DNA from: Euclidia mi
Taxonomy: Eukaryota; Arthropoda; Insecta; Lepidoptera; Erebidae
Reading direction: 5' to 3'
DNA: 64,000 nucleotides
Assembly (NCBI GenBank): GCA_944739405.2
Contig: OX123187.2
Coordinates: 79,468,450-79,532,449 of the forward strand
The notes beneath the pieces were generated by a model that saw nothing but the letters and a program-made list of their open reading frames with translations, had not been told where the DNA came from and ran no database searches. A program made the translations under genes and the position numbers. The stretch's first letter is position 1. The number at the start of each line of letters is the position of its first letter. Below, one piece after another: positions 22,721 through 33,345 of this stretch.

Positions 22721-23665
22721 TATGAGCGATTGCATGTTATTAATGTTGTAAACTATTTGTTTGAATAGTATGTTTATTAATGTGAGAATCTGTTTGAGAA
22801 TTGAACTGTCCCTTGTGGTTCAGTTGTTACCATCTCTGTTTGTTAATTTTATGCAAGCTATAATTTTTAACTTTCGTTATTATGTGTGTGTAAACATGTA
22901 ATTGCAACTGAGATAACTGTTTGAGAATATTGTACTGTCTGCTGATGATAAAATTGTTTACATTTTGTTTATAAAGTACTTTGTTAAAGCTGCAATACTT
23001 GTTTATTGTGATCACTATATTAACTTGGAAGTTTACTGTTTCAGGGTCTGTTTCACAATGTCTCAGTAAATTCATAAGTAGCTACTTGATAAGTATGCTA
23101 CTGAGGCGTTAAATCCTCTCGGTAACTTCCGCTGCGTTTCACAATCGCCACGCCCATTTCTTAACGTGAAGAGTAACTACTATAAACTTACTTAAAACAT
23201 GACTGGCAACATTCAAATTCCGCGTTTCGTTCAACTTTAGTCGCGAAGAAACTGATTTACTAATAAATCTCGCTTTGAAATCTACATCATCTAATGCCGA
23301 TAAATAATTTGCTTTATTGCGAATTATCGGTGTTCTTCGAGGTTCCGTCACTTGGTCATAAAACTCTTCGAATTCGTCTTCAATCACATCAAATTAATCC
23401 ATCATTTTTAAATCACGAAAACACGTAATTCAAACTAAACAAACACAATACCTTATAATTCATTTTTGTATTGTCATTGTATGAGGTTGTTATTGTGATA
23501 GTAACTTGTTGCTTGCTCTAGCATGTGACTGGTTAAGATTATAACTACACATCTTAAAGACGCACACCAGTAATTTATCAATTACCCACCTGAATGTAGA
23601 GTCATAAAAACTTTATAATTTGTAATTTTCAAGCGCAGAGAGCACGCTTGTTGTCAGTATGGCCG
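22721..23665 (-). pseudogene. PIF/Harbinger-type transposase N-terminal scrap
   Basis: On the minus strand 23139-23387 gives 82 residues beginning MIEDEFEEFYDQV, then TEPRRTPIIRNKANYLSAL and DVDFKARFISKS. This pattern is the N-terminus of HARBI1-like nucleases (EEPRR..IRER..Y...DDxxFxxRFRLSK). No DDE catalytic core follows, so it is only the first ~50-80 residues. 'gggtctgtttcacaatg' at 23045-23061 resembles a Harbinger terminal repeat, but I could not find its partner. 22721-23044 is AT-rich and featureless. Confidence 0.45.
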
Positions 23666-24289
23666 TATGGGCGCAGTGATATGGTTTGTTTAAGTTTTTT
23701 ATATTGTACAGGCATAAACGTAGAGCAGAGCCATCTAGATGACTAAATGATAACTAAACGATACCTAAACCCGGAAGTTAATATTATTTTAATGTAATGT
23801 TAAGTAAATAACCAGTAAAATATTAATTGCATTTGCTTGTAATTAATATAATATAAATTGTGTTACATTTCTGTATTTACATATATTTCTTAACGCAGTA
23901 TTGGTTGACATCGTCTTTAATAGTTTGATTTAGCTTTGTCGCTCGCCAACACATTTCGGTAATTGAATAACTAATTAAATTGATCAAGATGTATTTCGAC
24001 GCTTTAGCTAAAGTAACTGGAATTCTATATCGTTTCTTAATTATAAAGATTAATTGAAAGTTAATACATACGATACTTTAATTAACGTAATTAAAAGTAT
24101 AATGTTTTGATACTGAGTAAGTAAAGTTGATGCCACGGCGGGCGGCCTTGACACTTTTCATCGCACTGTCGTTTGCTGTCGTATAGTGAATGAAGAATTC
24201 AAGAATATAATGCAGTTTTCAGTAAATTTGTGTGGTTTAATTTGTGGATCCTCTGGGGGTGTCCTGATGATGGTGCCACGGCGCCGAAA
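23666..24289. repeat. 624-bp terminal direct repeat, right copy
   Basis: Same length as 13101-13724 and ~96.6% identical, without indels. Its outer (right) edge abuts codons of the LINE endonuclease at 24290. Preceded by 'gtcagtatggccg'. Confidence 0.85.
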
Positions 24290-25745
24290 TATACTACTGC
24301 TTAACCATGTTTCTGTCAGTACAATTATGTCATAATTCTCGCAGCATAAATTACAATAAAAATTATTTGTTTTTGTACATAACCCTCTACAATTCTGGTT
24401 ATACATTTTTAGGCTGTTGAATTATAAAACTTGTTATCTAAAACATGCAATACATAAAAGTTATTAAATAATTTTGCTAAGGCAGTCTCTATTCTTAATG
24501 AGTATGTAATCAGTACCATCATTTTTCTCGTAAATATTCTACCGTTCCTCACCCAAACATATTTGTAGTTCTTTTCTTTGGCCTTGATCCTTGTAGCTGC
24601 ATGGAGGGCTTTATTTGTGGGCGAAAGATGTTCTACGACGTAGACCGGTGAACTACGGCCCGAGAAACCCAACATTCCACAGCTTAATTTTTCTTGAGGA
24701 TGGTCTCGGTTGTATTTGATTACAGATGCTAGAAGTTGGTCGCGCAGCCTTGGTGATGCTAACTGGACTATTATTGATCGAGGACGCACGCTGGATGGGT
24801 TAGCCTTAGCGACTCGCGTACAATGAAGAATTTCTGTCTCCTTTATTTCACAATTGACCGCTCGTCGTAGCTGCGAGACAATCGTATATAAATTTTCATT
24901 TTTGTTTTCAGGAATGCATTGAAGTTCCAAATTATTTGCGGGGATTGTTGCTCTACATTATTGACTCGCACTAAGAGGTCTTCAATAGTACTTTTAAGCG
25001 CCCCGTTTTCAATTTGCATTTTTTGTAAAAGGTCACTAGCTGCTCGTTGTTGCTTTTCAAACTCTTCGAATTTGTTGTTGATAAATGACATCAATTGCAC
25101 AATTTCTCTAACTTCATTTTTAACGGTTCTAAATGGTTGTTAATTGTAGTAACCATATTTTTATGAAATTGTGTAAACATCTCATCGAATTCTTCCTTTA
25201 TTCATCACATCAGCCTTAATAGTCCAATGCTGGACTAGACCTCTCCTTTGAAAGGAGGAATTGGCCTACTATACCACGCTGGCCAAGCGGGTCGGTATAG
25301 GGTTTGTATCAAGTTTTCCTTCTCTTGCAGTGTTGTTCTCTGCATAATATGCTCCCTGTGTCGGCTCTTACGACACCCATGGGCTGATATGGGGTGGTGA
25401 CATTTCGTATTCTTAATCCGTCACCACACGGAAAATTCTTATCTCTGTGATAATTAAGTGAATCTCGTCCTTATTGCAAAAAACTGGAGGAGGTGATGGG
25501 GCTTCGATAGCGGTGTTTTTGCTGCCTCTCTTCATTGTTACATTGCTAACAGGCGTCGAGTCCTTTTTAGGGGGTTTAGGCCCAGAAATAAAGCAAGTTG
25601 GACATTTTCAGGGTCTATCAGATTTATTAGGTGATGTCTTAAGAGACAGGCAGGCGTAGTGATAAGATCGTCCACAGATATCACACTTTATATATTTCTC
25701 ATCGGTGTCATTGTCGTTAGTGCAACACCCCCATTTTTTATGTTG
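24290..25745 (-). pseudogene. LINE ORF1 (PHD finger, FP-like) and ORF2 start
   Basis: Minus strand, in order. At about 25745-25655 a PHD-type zinc finger: WGCCTNDNDTDEKYIKCD, then CGRSYHYAC. A Ser/Pro-rich linker with breaks is followed by a coiled coil (25100-24930: FEEFEKQQRAASDLLQKM and after). Next comes a domain like the C-terminal part of baculovirus FP protein, a known ORF1 module of some insect LINEs (24930-24409). ORF2 opens at 24406 with YNQNCRGLCTKTNNFY and ends at TETWLSSSI, the endonuclease Glu motif, where the 11.2-kb insertion begins. A SINE interrupts ORF1 and there is a frameshift near 24900. The rest of the endonuclease is at 12359-13100. Confidence 0.75.
25203..25431 (-). 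mobile_element. SINE (head-module type) inside LINE ORF1
   Basis: The minus strand begins ccgtgtggtgacggattaag, then 'gtcaccaccccatatcagcc' and 'gggtgtcgtaagagcc', and ends 'cagcattggactattaagg'. It shares its head with the composite SINE at 57165 but has a different middle and tail. aattctt flanks both sides (25188 and 25434), a possible short target duplication. A second copy is at 28119-28341. Confidence 0.7.
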
Positions 25746-25829
25746 CAGGCCATGTTGAGATTGATGTAATTTACAGAGGAAAAAAAATGTAATAAAAAAA
25801 ATATCTAAAAAGAGAAAAACAATGTTCAA

Positions 25830-26652
25830 AAATATGCCTAACTAATTTTCAAAAAGGATCTGCGTCACCAGGGCGCGATCGCGGAGCACTTCACTTGCGA
25901 ACTTATCTATTAAACCGCAAGACCAAATCACTTGTTCATAGAGTCCTCAAATTTGTAAGCGTTTTTTTTATTAAATTACCTGTCAAATTGACTTCACGCT
26001 GCCTGATGGTAAGCTGACAGTGAAGTCCTATTGGGACTATTGTTACTTGGCATTATTTTGTTACCGTGACTAGGTATATTCGATTTACTCTTATGTTCGC
26101 ACTAATGAGTTCAAAGTCCACTTTATAGCAAAAAGTTTTGAATGTTAACGTCAGTTTTTGTTTTTATTTACGTAATTTACAACGTTTTGATTAGTATTTC
26201 ACTATTTTTCTTAACAGATATATTACACTTCGACTAAGGTTTCATTTAGTATCAAATTTATTCTCACAGAGTCACTTTTTACACGGATTTTGAATTAAAA
26301 ACAAAGGAACAATCGATAGCATGTCCGTACTCAGTGATGTCAAATGACAATTGTTAAAATCATGAAAATAATTTAACACACAAAATTAACTCCAGCATTT
26401 TCTTGGGTAGTCTCGTAAGCGTTTTTACACATCACTACCTTCGGCCAATCTCTGGGAAGTTAATCTCAAAGCCTCGTGCGCTTGCGAGCTATGTATTTTA
26501 ATTTAGCCACTTCACAGTGTGACACGTACCTTTTAATTAACTCGCAAGCGACTTCATTACCTACAACGTTTATTTTATCTGCGCGAAATGCGAAGAAAGC
26601 ACCCCTAGGGAGTATTTACTGTGGCGCTTACTCTGCCGTGCTTGTGATAAAC
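25830..26652. other. No gene recognised
   Basis: AT-rich with short repeat-like phrases ('cttcacgctgcctgatggt' at about 25991). No coding region. Confidence 0.3.
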
Positions 26653-27043
26653 ACAGTAAGTGCCTTGAAGACAGTTTAGAGAAAAACGCGCTTAAAGTAT
26701 TTTTCTTTATTTTTAGCATTTCTGCTTTAATATAGATACAATCTAAGTTCTTACAAATGTATAACGTGAATCTAGGCATGTTTTATAGGTGTTCTATTTT
26801 ATTTTTTAATAACATGTAATAAATGTGTTGTAAATCTTAAAAAAAATTTTATGTTAAGTAATGAAGAAAATAAATAAAAACATTTTCTTATTATTACTAC
26901 AGTAAGTGTGTTACTTGCTGTAACTGTCTTTAGTTGTAGGTACATACTGTAACAATGATTATGAAATAAGATAAATGTTTAAATAGAATAACAAGTATGA
27001 TATTTTTTGCTTACAGTAACTTAGGCACTTACTGTAATTATAG
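26653..27043. repeat. Palindromic AGTAAGTGCCACTTACT motif cluster, left part
   Basis: Related sites at 26653 (acagtaagtgcc), 26899-26923 (acagtaagtgtgttacttgc then tgtaa) and 27009-27043 (cttacagtaacttaggcact then tactgtaattatagc). Each is an imperfect palindrome built from AGTAAGTG and CACTTACT. The cluster resumes at 28387. Confidence 0.55.
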
Positions 27044-27700
27044 CTAGAAGAAATATGTAACATTAGAGCATCCCTCATAAAGCACCGACACCAACTTTAA
27101 TTACATTTTTCTTAATTATTTGTAAGAAAATTAAACATAACTGATGTTATGAAATCACAGTTTAATAAAACAAGTACAAATAACTTTGTGAAACTAGAAA
27201 ATTTTAAAATCAGTTGTATTATTCAATAATTTATAGCATTAAAAATGGCTTAACATAACCAAAGGTAATCATACGTATTTGTACAAAACTTCTTCGTGCA
27301 TGAAACAATATTAAACAAGCTAAGCACTATCTCTAAAACATAACACGTTTATATTTTTCCATCAAACTCTTATTATACTATTAGTTGTACTTCCTTGTAC
27401 ACAACAAAAAACATAAAAAGACAAAGGCACTTTAATTTCTGATAAGGCTTATTTACCTTTCAGAACGAGAAAAAAAAAATCTTCATAAAAATTAAGAGAT
27501 CTTAGTTACACTAACTAAAACAAATTCGTCTTACAAAGTATTCTTCATCAATCCTATCATTCATTTAATTAGTTTTATAACCTATTTGTAGAAGTTTAAA
27601 AATACCTTAAAGTGTTTTAAATGACTAGTAAAATGTAGACTTACAAATATGTTTTCCAAAGTTACAATAAGAAAGTTTAAGGGTTGTCTATTGTTTACCC
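27044..27700. other. AT-rich, no gene recognised
   Basis: No ORF of note and no repeat family recognised. Confidence 0.3.
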
Positions 27701-28075
27701 GAAGATTACATACCATAATCTCATATTCCCGAATTTCATTTAGGTACCCAAATTTCATTTGCCCGAATGTTTTGTTTGCCCTAAAAGACATGACATACTG
27801 TTAATTGCCCGAAACTTAGATACCATAAGATACAAGTGCCATACGCATTGTTTTTCATGTTTTTAAGTGTCATAATAATAATAAGACATAATATTTGAAC
27901 GCCAGAATGATTATTAGACATAACATTTAAATGGGTACGTATCAAAATCCCGAATTTTAAAAGACCGAATTTTAAAATACCGATGGATGAAATCCCGATA
28001 ATTGAAACGCCGAATGGTTGTTTGGTCGAAAGTTTAAAATCCCGAAGTTTTAAATCCCGAAAAAAAAATTAAATA
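27701..28075. repeat. Degenerate 'cccgaattttaaaat' repeats
   Basis: About fourteen copies of a short motif of the type 'cccgaa' + 'ttttaaaat' (for example 27949, 27964 and 28037) at irregular 15-25-base spacing. Bases are mostly A/T with regularly spaced CCGA. Confidence 0.6.
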
Positions 28076-28118
28076 TTATTATCAACAGCTAGTGCCTGGG
28101 GTTAGGTGTGACGAACTC

Positions 28119-28341
28119 ACAGCCTTTAATAGTCCACTGCTGGACTAGGCCTCTCCTTTGAAAGGAGGAATTGGCCAACTATACCACGCTGGCCAAGCGG
28201 GTTGGTATAGGGTTTGTATCAAGTTTTCCTTCTCTTACAGTGCTGTTCTCTGCATGATATACTCCCTCTGTCGGCTCTTACGACACCCATGGCATGATAT
28301 GGGGTGGTGACAATTCGTATTCTTAATCTGTCACCACACGG
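28119..28341 (-). mobile_element. SINE, second copy of the 25203 family
   Basis: Very similar to 25203-25431 through its full length ('ccactgctggactaggcctc' to 'ctgtcaccacacgg' on the plus strand). It splits the palindromic motif cluster. Confidence 0.75.
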
Positions 28342-28386
28342 ACAACGACGCAACGAACTAAACGCCTTAAAAATCTTAAAATATAT

Positions 28387-28870
28387 ACAGTAAGTAATGC
28401 ACCTTACCTTATTTGTTCTAGACAAGTCTACACATAATATGAGGTATTCCTACACATAATCACAGTAAGTTCCACTTGCTGTTGTTATGCTAAGGTAATG
28501 CAATAGTATGTTTTATTCCAATTACTTAATATAGTAACGACAAGTGCCACTTACTGTTAATATGTTTAAGTCATACTTAGTGTAATAAAATCGTAAATTT
28601 ATAATATTTATAGTAAGAATGCTTACTGTAGTAAAACCTAGGTAAATTGATTTAACTTTATGCAAAAATCAACCGTATGTGCCCATACTGCATTCATAAT
28701 AAGTGCACCTTGGCGCCTATCGTGTCTTACTGTAATTATGCTTAATCTTATTTCTTGATGTAAGCCACATTTTCAAATTCTGAATATACAGAATTGTAGA
28801 TCTCGATCTCTACTTTCCGAATATGTACTTAATTCAATATCGACAAAAATGTGACTTACTGTGATTATCG
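28387..28870. repeat. Palindromic AGTAAGTGCCACTTACT motif cluster, right part
   Basis: Sites at 28387-28408, 28461-28490 (acagtaagttccacttgctg then ttgttatgc), 28540-28565 (acaagtgccacttactgtta), 28611-28630 (tagtaagaatgcttactgta), 28700-28740 and 28850-28870. Spacing is about 70-110 bases. The consensus is a self-complementary AGTAAGTGCCACTTACT followed by GTAATTATG. Confidence 0.6.
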
Positions 28871-29964
28871 TATGGGCGGCAGAATGGCTGGTGAATGTTT
28901 TCTTATATGAGGAGTAATGACAAGTAACAGCGCAGTTTTAGAAGAATTATGGTCTGGTGAATGTTTTTAGTGAAGTCATTTGAGTGTTATTTAAGTCAAA
29001 CGAAGGCATTAAATATAACACATTTGTAGTTTACGTTACTCGTTTACAAACTTCATAAAAATCTAATTTAAGAGTCTTGCTGCTACATTTGATAATTTTT
29101 TGCCTCACTTCTTTAGTCTCAGGGACCGAGTATTTGGCTTTATCATGATCAAAAACACCGAGGTTAGACACTCTTGAAGAACTATGACAAGTTTCTGACA
29201 ACAGCAACTTATGACTTAAAAGTATATTTTACATAAATTCCTAAAGAATAGACAAATAATGACTTGATAGTGATACGACTTTGGGCTTTGGCACTGAATA
29301 GTTAGTGTATACGGATACGTTTTCACATCACTATAGTTCAAAAACAAGTCGTTCGGTATGGAATATAGACAGGTGACTTGGGAAAGGCAGTTGACAATCA
29401 TCAACATCAGGCTTGAGACCGTATAGACGTGACCCGAATAGTGATGGCTGGGCCAGGAGAAACGGTGATAAAAAGATGGACCACGCACTCATGTCTGAAG
29501 TCAAAGACGAAGAGTGTGGCGGTAGCTAGAGAGCTAGGCTGTATAGGTTAAAATACGCGTGTCACTATTCTTGCAAAAAACGCAATTTAACAAAATTAAC
29601 ATACGTATAAAAAAATTGTGGATATAATCCTATTTAAGCTGGTCTTACTACCTCACCACAAACTATCATGTACATGATAAGAACGGCGAACACAATACCC
29701 ATAGACTACAGGTCATCTGAACATAAGACATCAAATAAGTCTATAGCGGCACATGTAATTGGCACAATGTGTATTGATTTTATGACCAATAGCTTGTCAT
29801 GTTCTCGATTCATTACTTACTGTGCTGTCTACATAATGGAAACTGGTGCGGTGGAGCTGTGAAACAAGAAGTATATAGATAGATGTTTATTACCTAATAT
29901 GATCAAACTTGAGGTAGACAAAAGTATTTCTTTTTCGTAGCGTGACTTGTCTTGCTGTTCCTAA
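28871..29964. other. No gene recognised
   Basis: AT-rich DNA with scattered short ORFs. No domain, tRNA or repeat recognised. Confidence 0.3.
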
Positions 29965-30130
29965 TAGGTGGGCAAAGTTAGGCAACGCTTACATTGGCCA
30001 CCACTTAGATGGGTGATCGCGTGTGGCATTTATATCAGAGCGCTACCATGCTCGGCAGGGCACGTAAAGCTGTCGTCTCTGGTTCTTGTCTCAGGACAAG
30101 AATAGTTAGGGCATATCGAGCGGTCTGAAA
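29965..30130 (+). mobile_element. 5S rRNA-related SINE fragment
   Basis: 'aagttaggcaacg' and 'ccacttagatgggtgatcgc' correspond to the internal promoter part of 5S rRNA (..TTAAGCAACG.. and ..ACTTGGATGGGTGACCGC..). Non-5S sequence ('gtcgtctctggttcttgtc', 'gggcatatcgagcggtctga') follows. It is probably a SINE3-like element and not a 5S gene, because the 5' and 3' ends of 5S are missing. A relative is at 56578. Confidence 0.4.
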
Positions 30131-30242
30131 ACAACAACACTGGAGTTGGCCACATACTCACACTGTATAGATGAAAGAAAAGTGTATTTTAAATTCAATT
30201 TCATCAGCTATGTTATTACTGAGTATTATTAATTATTATAAG

Positions 30243-30345
30243 AAGAATGCGTATTGAGGAAGCGCGCGAGGTTTGTATGGATAGAAGCAAGTGGCGTTCT
30301 ACCCCGAATGGAAAAAGGCGTAAGTGTATGTATGTATGTATGTAT
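30243..30345 (+). mobile_element. LINE ORF2 end with (TATG)n tail
   Basis: RIEEAREVCMDRSKWRST resembles the last residues of RTE-like LINE proteins, followed after a short stretch by a TGTATGTATGTATGTATG tail. It is very short, so the assignment is tentative. Confidence 0.4.
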
Positions 30346-31361
30346 TGTATGTTGTTACTGTGGGCTGGCATACCTTGCCATCCGTTCCATTTAAAGCAAG
30401 CGAAAGTATTGATTTATGGGTATTATGATTAAACATAAAAGTTTGCAAAAAGATAGGCAATCTTGCAATTATCAGCTTTTGTCTATAATTTAGTTATTGA
30501 AAATCCAAAATAAAACGCTGAATGAGCAATCCAAGACCCTAAACGAAACATAAAGCATCAACATAGTCATCGTCCTAGTGTTATTCCGGTTGCATACAAG
30601 ACTTGCACCTCGGAGACCGGGGTTCGCAAAAGACAAAATCAACATAAAAAACACTCTGTTTCTATACTGTAGATGTGTATAGAAACAGAGTATTTGTATC
30701 TCTTGCATTATGAAGTACTTTCTCAAGGGAACGGTCCTGAACTAAAACCTCTTGCCGTAAAACCATCGATTTTTAAAGTTCTCTAAAACTCTGTATCCAT
30801 TAACTTTCAAATACAAAGTAATCGAAAACTATTAAGGGGGCGAACTGTACAAATTGCCAAGTTTTCAGCTTCGGTAGTAACTTCTAGTGGGTTTCACACG
30901 TGAAGTATCCTTACTCAACGTATTCCAATACATCCTTCCAAAGAAAATCTAGCTGTATTACTAAGATATTAGAGTCTATCTTAGAATTTCTTCATCCGCA
31001 AATAACAACTTTGACAAGCTATTACTCAGCAAAATCGTTTTTTCTGTCTGCAAACCCAATTTTGGCTCTTATGTCTTGATCCTTAAGGATTTCTGATTTC
31101 TTGTTGTACATCAAATTAGAGTCTACAAGTCGATCGTTAATAAATTTTAGAAAACTTTTAATGGGCGCCGCCTCCGCGAAGTTTTAATTTTCGATGGGTG
31201 CAACTTTTTTGCCTTGACTTTGTATAGTTGATTGAATCAGGCGTTACTTGGCGGAACGCCATTGTAACCTAATGGAAGGAAAGAGGAACCCACCACGCAC
31301 CCTCGAATTGACCACCCCAACTATTGCAATAGAAAAAGGTTGACAATATCGAACTCCTCTA
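30346..31361. other. No gene; small SINE scrap at 30568-30615
   Basis: 30568-30615 ('cgtcctagtgttattccggt') matches the tail of the SINE at 60096. A short direct or inverted 'ctatactgtagatgtgtatag' hairpin lies near 30661-30681. Otherwise nothing is recognised. Confidence 0.35.
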
Positions 31362-31747
31362 AAAGGATAAGGGATATAGGAATGATATGGGTTCCAGGAA
31401 GATACCTGACTTGCAGTATCCCGCTGTATGCGCCGACGCGGGACAAGCGGGACAAGCATACATTACTGAACGATCAAACCAACTTTAACGGGTCCCCATT
31501 GCTGAATATATTCGCACACCGTCATAATGACTCACATCAGTCGAGCAACGGAGGGAGGGGATTAGAAAGTACAATCGTTTATAATACATGCCCACGGTTG
31601 GAAAGCGCTCAGTTGTTGCCCATCGTTCCTGAGGATGCCTCGTGCAGAGGCGAAACACGTGTCGAAGAATAGTCGGCGCATACAGCGGGATACTGCAAGT
31701 CAGGTATCTTCCTGGAACCCATACCATTCCTATATCCCTTATCCTTT
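31362..31747. repeat. Fold-back: 76-bp inverted repeat, one mismatch
   Basis: Arms at 31362-31437 and 31672-31747 are reverse complements with one difference. The outer end is aaaggataagggatatagga and the inner end is gtatgcgccgac. The 234-base spacer includes ctgagga (31629), a gcctc/gaggc stem and gaaa (31652), the order of a hammerhead-type core. It may be part of a Penelope-like element or a rearranged terminal repeat. No ORF of substance. Confidence 0.7.
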
Positions 31748-32390
31748 GCAGATAGGCAGATGATAGTAAGTGGCAGTGGAATCATGATATATGTCTTAAT
31801 AGTTAGTTCTCAGTAAGAGTCACAAACCACTAGAGAAACATGCTATTCAAAATGCGCTTGTATCATTGTTCTAACAATATAAATGTATATAATGATCAAA
31901 ACGTCCATCAATTTGAATATTATTGAGTATTTCTGTACGTAAGAAGAATGTTATGAAATAAATTGTGTAGCTCAGCTGGTTAAGCAACAACACGATCAAA
32001 CGTTGCGTCAAAAAGTTAGAATACTAGGACTTCACAGACTTGCGATACAGAAACTCTGCTTCAATGCTGGCTTTCTGTAATATGTATGATATTTTATTCC
32101 TGAAAAATTGTTCATCCATAGTGCATTAATCAGTTGTTATCATGATTAAAGGATCATATAATATTATCTTTATTTATGACGGCAATAAATACGGTAAAGA
32201 CACAGCTTATCAAGTAATCTACTAACTAGCAACTACATCAGTAACCCTTTCCCACAGTAAAATAATTTAACGACTGGGCTATTCTGTGACAAATCCAGCA
32301 AGTTAATAACAATTAAAAGTTTTGCAATAAAATATTAAGCTTCGATTAGTTCTTTTTATAGTTATATTTGATAGTTCGGCGGTATAAAGC
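31748..32390. other. No gene recognised
   Basis: AT-rich, with no recognised feature. Confidence 0.3.
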
Positions 32391-32738
32391 TGATTTTCCA
32401 CCAGAGTGGCGAGACGAGGCGAGGCGAGGAATTGAAATTTGTATGGCAAATTTTCAATTCTCTTCCAGCGCATCTTTGGTGGAAACAGTGTGGATCGACG
32501 TGAATATGCGAGGCGTGAATTGAAATATTTGTTTGTGTAAAAATGAACCGTATTGCTTGCAATATAGAGTATAAATTAACCAGTACCAGTATGTCTTTAT
32601 CTAATGAAGCCTACGGGCGGCGCGGCGGTCACGCGCGTGCTCGCGCGAGCTCGCGATGGCTATTTTTAGTGGAAAAGGGTCAGTGCGATTTCAATTCTCT
32701 TCTCGCCTTGTCTCGTCTCGCCACTCGGTGGAAAATCA
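32391..32738. mobile_element. MITE copy 1 with TGATTTTCCACC ends
   Basis: Starts tgattttccaccagagtggc followed by gagacgaggcgaggcgagg, and ends with the inverse (ctcgtctcgccactcggtgg then aaaatca). Internal GC-rich block 'gggcggcgcggcggtcacgc' and 'gtggaaaagggtcagtgcg'. It has no ORF of its own and is non-autonomous. Confidence 0.75.
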
Positions 32739-32747
32739 ACTTAAAGG

Positions 32748-32982
32748 TGATTTTCCACCACAGTGATGTTTGAGTTCGTCATAGGTACAGTGACCTATGA
32801 CGAACTCAAACATCACTGTACCTATATCTTTATCTAATGAAGCCGATGGGTGGCGCGGCGGTCACGCGCCAGCTCGCGATGGCTATTTTTAGTGGAAAAG
32901 GGTCAGTGCGATTTCAATTCTCTCCTCGCCTCGCCTCGTCTCGCCTCGTCTCGCCTCGTCTCGCCCCTCTGGTGGAAAATCA
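32748..32982. mobile_element. MITE copy 2, with a perfect 26-bp hairpin
   Basis: Same ends and the same internal block as copy 1, nine bases downstream. Its left part is replaced by a perfect palindrome: arms 32761-32786 and 32793-32818 with a 6-base loop (acagtg). The right end carries a (CTCGC/CTCGT)n run before ggtggaaaatca. Confidence 0.75.
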
Positions 32983-33091
32983 CCTTTATTGGGTTTATAC
33001 CAGTATTAACACGGTCAGTTTGACATGACCGACTTGTCGAGAGATTTTGGTCGGAGTAAGCATGAAGAATGGTACTCGTTACATAATCTTA

Positions 33092-33345
33092 CTTTTTTTA
33101 TAGTCTCACACCTGTTTCCCCGAAGGGGTAAGCAGAGATGTAAATATTACACCCACAGTTCGCCTTATGAATATTAGGTCCCACGTAATAGTTGGCGAGC
33201 TCACTGCCGTTACTGGGCCCATTGCTAGACTCCGTGCTGCTACTGAAAATTCCGAAAAATTCAGTAACACTTTTGCCCGACCCGGGAATCGAACCCGGGA
33301 CCTCCCAACCAGCAGACGCATACGCTATCCACTGGACCACGGAGT
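33092..33345 (-). mobile_element. tRNA-derived SINE, full-looking
   Basis: The minus strand starts at 33345 with a tRNA-like head: ccgtggtccagtggatagcg (A-box region), then ggttcgattcccgggtcggg (B box). The body is 'cagtagcagcacggagtct', 'ttacgtgggacctaatatt' and 'taccccttcggggaaacagg', with a T-run at 33093-33099 corresponding to the A tail. It is the parent type for the fragments at 18582 and 36228. Confidence 0.8.

Larger units (their letters stand above)
13101..24289. mobile_element. 11.2-kb LTR-like insertion without detectable gag/pol
   Basis: Two direct repeats of exactly 624 bp (13101-13724 and 23666-24289) bound the segment. It sits inside the endonuclease ORF of a minus-strand LINE, with TATA on both sides (13097-13100 and 24290-24293). 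Deleting it with one TATA rejoins the codons for TETWLSSSI and LSSELFDD. Terminal direct repeats with a 4-bp duplication are the signature of LTR-retrotransposon integration. I found no gag, protease, RT or integrase in the ~9.9-kb interior. It could be a large non-autonomous element (LARD-like) or a heavily overwritten LTR element. Primer-binding site, polypurine tract and the usual TG...CA ends are not clear. Confidence 0.75.

Noticed and set aside
24409..24930. Baculovirus FP-like protein as a viral insertion
   Set aside because: The same domain is a known ORF1 module of insect LINEs, and here it is followed directly by the LINE endonuclease.
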